From Globisporangium splendens (Eukaryota > Oomycota > Peronosporomycetes > Pythiales > Pythiaceae): a stretch of DNA of 64,000 bases. Shown piece by piece: positions 60,920 through 64,000 of the stretch. A program made the translations under genes and the position numbers. The DNA lies in NCBI GenBank assembly GCA_006386115.1, contig VFIW01000016.1, forward strand, positions 186,001-250,000, read 5' to 3'. Under the pieces are notes generated by a model that searched no databases, had not been told where the DNA came from, and saw only the letters and a list, made by a program, of their open reading frames with translations. Within the stretch, counting starts at the first letter, position 1, and the number at the start of each line of letters is the position of its first letter.

Positions 60920-61440
60920 GCAGAGCGACAAGCAAGTCGGAGGAAAGAGTGAGAGAACCAAAGGAAAAGAATGCAAAAAATGCCTGAGATCTGGATTTTG
61001 TGTACGCTTTTCGGCATTGTTTATTGTTTGTTTAGTGTTTTACTGTCATGATACATTCAAATTTGTTGGTTCGTTGCTGTTGTAGTGTTCTTGCCGCAGA
61101 GTTTGTCACCCAGACGTGAACCACCTCACGCAGCCCTTGGGATCCCGTTCAATAAATAGTGGGTCCAATGACCCGCCACTTGGTCTTGTCTATAGTTGTC
61201 TTGGTTGCTTTCTTGTCTACCCGACCATTTGGTGGAACGTGCCGACGCGTGGCGGTGGCTGTGTGGCTTCGACCAGAATGGTGTCCAGATGTGGAGACGA
61301 CGTCTGCGCCGTAGCGCCAGCACTCCCAGGCTGCTGCTGCTGTCGAGACGCAAAGCGATAGCTCCGACCTCGGAAAGCCTGCTGCTCATTCGGCACAGCA
61401 CAGATCCCAGGCTATACAGGCATCAAGATAAACACCATGT
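60920..61440. other. Convergent intergenic region
   Basis: 521 bases between the GCN1 stop and the next minus-strand gene. It is T-rich near 61010-61085. No supportable feature. Confidence 0.5.
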
Positions 61441-62369
61441 CAATCATTCATTTCCAATCCTTCATATGATATATCAGCGTTACGGTGGTGCCGTAGCTGC
61501 TGAATATGCAGGAGGAGAGCGCACGTACCCATCGCCAGCGGATCACCATGGAGATCGCGGTCAAGTACGCGATGGTCGTCGCTGCCACCGTGAGCGTAAA
61601 GCAGTCGCCGTTGTCAAAGGCGCGAAAGTTGCTCTGCCACAGGATCAGCACGATCGTCCCAAGAATCGCTACAAAGCCACCAATGCACAAACGATTACAT
61701 GAGTTAGTTCCATGCATCTTCAGGTCATTATATAAGGCTCGTGGAAACACAACAGGACGTACCAGCAATGAGCAGCGCGAGACCCGGCACGGCGCCGAGG
61801 TAATGGATCTGCTTGCGCGACGGATGGCCGACGTGCAGGTACACGGCACAGATGAGCGTGGTAGCCGTGAAGCTGATGGCCGTGGCCACGAGCGCGCGGA
61901 TCACTGTGGTCAGGTACGCGGCGCTGTCCTCATGGATCCCGCAGAGGACCATGGCGTCTTCCACGCTGATCGGTTGGCTCACGCCGTCCAGTCTGCATGC
62001 GCATAGATAAAGTGTTCTTTGTTGAAATACGCTCATTATAATGTGCATAGACACATACACATAGACGTACAGTGGGAGCGTGAAGCTCTGTGGCGTGTCG
62101 GGTTTGCAGAACTCGCGCCAGGACACGGACGCCGAGCTGTCGTTGGCGCTGCGGTTCACGTCGGCGGGGACGAGGATGCCCCAGAGCCCGGCCGAGATCT
62201 TGTGGTCGAACTCGAGCCAGTGCCAGCGCAGCAGCGCGAAGAAGAGCAGCGCCGCGACCACGGTCGCGAGCAGCACCTGGTTGGCGTTCGAGAGCCCGTA
62301 CTGTCGGTGGCGCGAGCGCCGGTAGCCGACGCTTGGCGCGCTCTCGCGCCGGGACGTGCGTCTCCGCAT
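61441..62369 (-). CDS. Four-pass membrane protein of unknown function
   Basis: Four exons, complement(join(61441..61500,61529..61668,61763..61992,62071..62369)), donors GTACGT in three cases, closing to 242 aa. The last intron is only 28 nt (61501-61528), below any comfortable intron size, so the C-terminal end is doubtful; the three upstream junctions are good. The N-terminus is Arg-rich (MRRRTSRRESAPSVGYRRSR). Hydrophobic segments: VLLATVVAALLFFALL, VIRALVATAISFTATTLICA, VPGLALLIAAILGTIVLILW and LTVAATTIAYLTAISMVI. Between the first two lies a ~70-residue loop with a likely glycosylation site (NRSANDSS) and single Cys residues. A tetraspan topology is inferred; no family recognised. Confidence 0.6.
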
Positions 62370-63214
62370 CCACTGCGTTGGGTCGCTGCCGCTGCCTATG
62401 GTGATCTGCTACCAGTAGTGGCGCTGGGGCTGTCCCTCTTTGCCTTTAGAGGACAGCAGGAGCGCGCGAATTGGCTTGTGGGAGAGTGGCGTTTGGATCG
62501 CTTGGCGGGATGGCAATGCCATGATGCGAATTGTCCCAACGTAACTCACGCACCTTTAGGACTTGGAAGAAAAATGGATATTTGGAGTACCTGTATAAAT
62601 ACATACCTGTGAATACAGATGGATATACTTTTTGTGAAGATATAAACAAGAACTGTGATTTTCTATCTACCTGTGTATTGTGTTGGTGAGAAATGTCGAA
62701 GTAGAAGAAAAGACGACCGAGGTTGCCGCACTTTTCCGGATGGGACATGCGCAACGTGGCGGCAAAGTGCTGCCCTTGTGCGCTGATGGTCGACATGATC
62801 GACCCGCAAGAGGCGCAATGTGGCAACCACGGGCGGGCGACTTGTATGTGCGCATACAAGGTGTTACTGCTGCTGTGGTTACTGCTGCTTGGTGTCGCAT
62901 ACGGAGCCGCGCAGCAGACGGAGCTTCATCGACAATGTGTGCCTCCATGTTGGACAATCCGATCCAGGCGTATTGTCACCGTACAGTTTAATTGCAGGAG
63001 CGTCGATGCGGTGATTGACGAACGAGCTGCGACATACACTCAAGCTCCAAATGTTTCGTGCCTCACACCTCGTTGTGCTGCTGACCCCCTGCTATCGCTT
63101 TACCATGCGCGAACGGAGCCACAAGTCAAAACATCACTGTGCTTTTATTATTCCCTCCCCTTGAACGAAGGCGACACACACATATTCACACTTGTGCTGG
63201 TAGTAATGTTTCGT
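62370..63214. other. Intergenic region
   Basis: 845 bases: the upstream region of the four-pass protein gene and the 3' region of the last gene (both minus). Open frames on the plus strand (62680-63418) lack any family signature and have poor composition, so I do not call them genes. Confidence 0.5.
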
Positions 63215-64000
63215 TTACTTCTTCTTGGCCGCGAGTCTGTCGGTGCCGTACGCCACGGCCGCTCCACCGCCGACAGCGACCAGCACATTGCGCACCGCCA
63301 CGATCTTGCCTCCTGTTCATTTTTTAAAATTTCACATTCAAACAGGACAGCAAATGCACAAGGTTTAAGTCAGCAACACACCGCCAAGCGCATCACGAAT
63401 GAAGTACGAACGACTTGAACGATAACGTACGGAGGAGAAGCGATGGGAGACCAACGACGGCGACGAGACCCGCGACCGCGGCTTCCGGGTGTTCCCGACG
63501 GAACTCGTTCACCTTGATCAGTTCTGCGAGAAGCATACCAACGAATAGATAACGGTGAGTACCACTCAAATCCCGTGCGGTCATGCGCCTAAAAGCGCAT
63601 TAACGGCTCATAGAACAACGTACGCTTTTGCGTGTCGGCGAGAGCTGCTCGCACTGGCACCAATTGCTCATCCGCCGATTTTTGTGTGTCCTTCAACGCC
63701 AACTGCATCATTATCACAGGAAAGTCCAAAACACAAGCCCAGCATCCATAGGAAAAACGTCTTCTTTGCAAAAAAACGCAGTCGATGGATACAAAACACA
63801 CAGCCGCGCACGTACCTGCACGTCGTGGAGCTGGTGGTTCACCTGCTGTCGCACCGATGAGATTTGCTTGCGCAGCTCGGTGCCTTCCTTCGACTCGGCT
63901 TGCTCAAAGATCTGCACGACGGGGCTCACAGCGGTCTTCAGACCTTCGTACGCCTGCTTCGCGACGCGCTTGATCGCAATGCGCGCCGAGTTCGTGAGCT
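63215..64000 (-). CDS. Small helical membrane protein, 5' partial; possibly MICOS MIC26/27-like
   Basis: The gene continues beyond the right edge. Exons: complement(63215..63312), complement(63431..63523), complement(63624..63702), complement(63816..>64000); donors GTACGT or GTACGTG, all phases closing. The visible ~150 C-terminal residues start with an amphipathic helical stretch (SARIAIKRVAKQAYEGLKTA, VVQIFEQAESKEGTELRKQI). Then come HPEAAVAGLVAVVGLPSLLL, RGGK, and a second Gly/Ala-rich hydrophobic segment VRNVLVAVGGGAAVAYG, ending DRLAAKKK. The helix, then G-x-x-G-L hydrophobic helix, R-G-x-K, then Gly-rich hydrophobic helix order resembles the apolipoprotein-O/MIC26-MIC27 proteins of mitochondrial cristae. 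This is an inference from layout only. Confidence 0.55.

Noticed and set aside
57407..60976. 1,189-codon open frame antisense to GCN1
   Set aside because: It is a shadow of a GC-rich, strongly biased coding frame. Its composition (Arg/His/Gln/Val-rich) and lack of domains are typical of antisense ORFs.

Overview
The window is nuclear DNA of a eukaryote, most likely an oomycete (water mould) or close stramenopile. It has compact genes on both strands with intergenic gaps mostly of 0.1-1.5 kb. Introns are short (about 55-280 nt) with GTAAGT, GTACGT or GTGCGT donors. Several genes are preceded by a TCATTCC-type initiator next to a CATTT/CAATTT block, as in oomycete core promoters. The gene set is also typical: a DAP-pathway lysine enzyme, argininosuccinate synthase, flagellar/cytoskeletal-type TOG and IQ/WW proteins, and a RING protein of stramenopile style. 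The species cannot be named from this sequence. I built exon structures by hand; most close in phase, and those that do not are flagged.

Layout. 0-2.4 kb: 3' part of a TOG-domain (CEP104/TOGARAM-like) gene whose frame is broken by an in-frame TAG and a later frameshift. 2.65-5.3 kb: secreted or lumenal protein with a C-terminal FkbM-type methyltransferase domain. 5.4-6.7 kb (-): zinc-ribbon (Stc1-like) plus SH3-like repeat protein. 7.1-8.9 kb: MTHFR. 8.95 kb: (GA)n. 9.3-10.8 kb: WDR83/MORG1 WD40 protein. 10.8-11.7 kb (-): RTF2. 12.4-13.6 kb (-): argininosuccinate synthase. 14.5-15.2 kb (-): possible decayed gene. 15.4-16.8 kb (-): class III alcohol dehydrogenase. 17-24 kb: gene-poor block with a three-copy, strongly diverged tandem repeat (~1.2-1.3 kb units) that looks like decayed coding DNA. 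24.5-26.3 kb: RING protein. 26.6-29.3 kb: TTC38-like TPR protein (12 exons). 29.6-32.1 kb: DNA polymerase epsilon subunit 2 (11 exons). 32.3-38.2 kb: very large IQ/WW protein. 39.6-41.3 kb: type I membrane protein. 41.6-42.8 kb (-): dihydrodipicolinate synthase. 43.6-47.6 kb: MadBub spindle-checkpoint kinase. 47.5-49.6 kb: cyclic-nucleotide phosphodiesterase whose apparent start overlaps the kinase 3' end. 49.9-52.1 kb (-): splicing factor SF1/BBP. 52.5-60.9 kb: GCN1, sharing a CCAAT-box-rich bidirectional promoter with SF1. 61.4-62.4 kb (-): four-TM membrane protein. 63.2 kb to the window edge (-): small helical membrane protein, possibly MICOS MIC26/27-like.

Most genes are unrelated housekeeping functions; there is no operon, virus, CRISPR array or complete transposon. 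The most informative locus is the MadBub kinase, which keeps both KEN boxes, a GLEBS motif, several ABBA-type motifs and an intact-looking kinase in one polypeptide, i.e. the ancestral unduplicated form of BUB1 and BUBR1/Mad3. The next most interesting are its overlap or fusion with the phosphodiesterase and the decayed triplicated unit.
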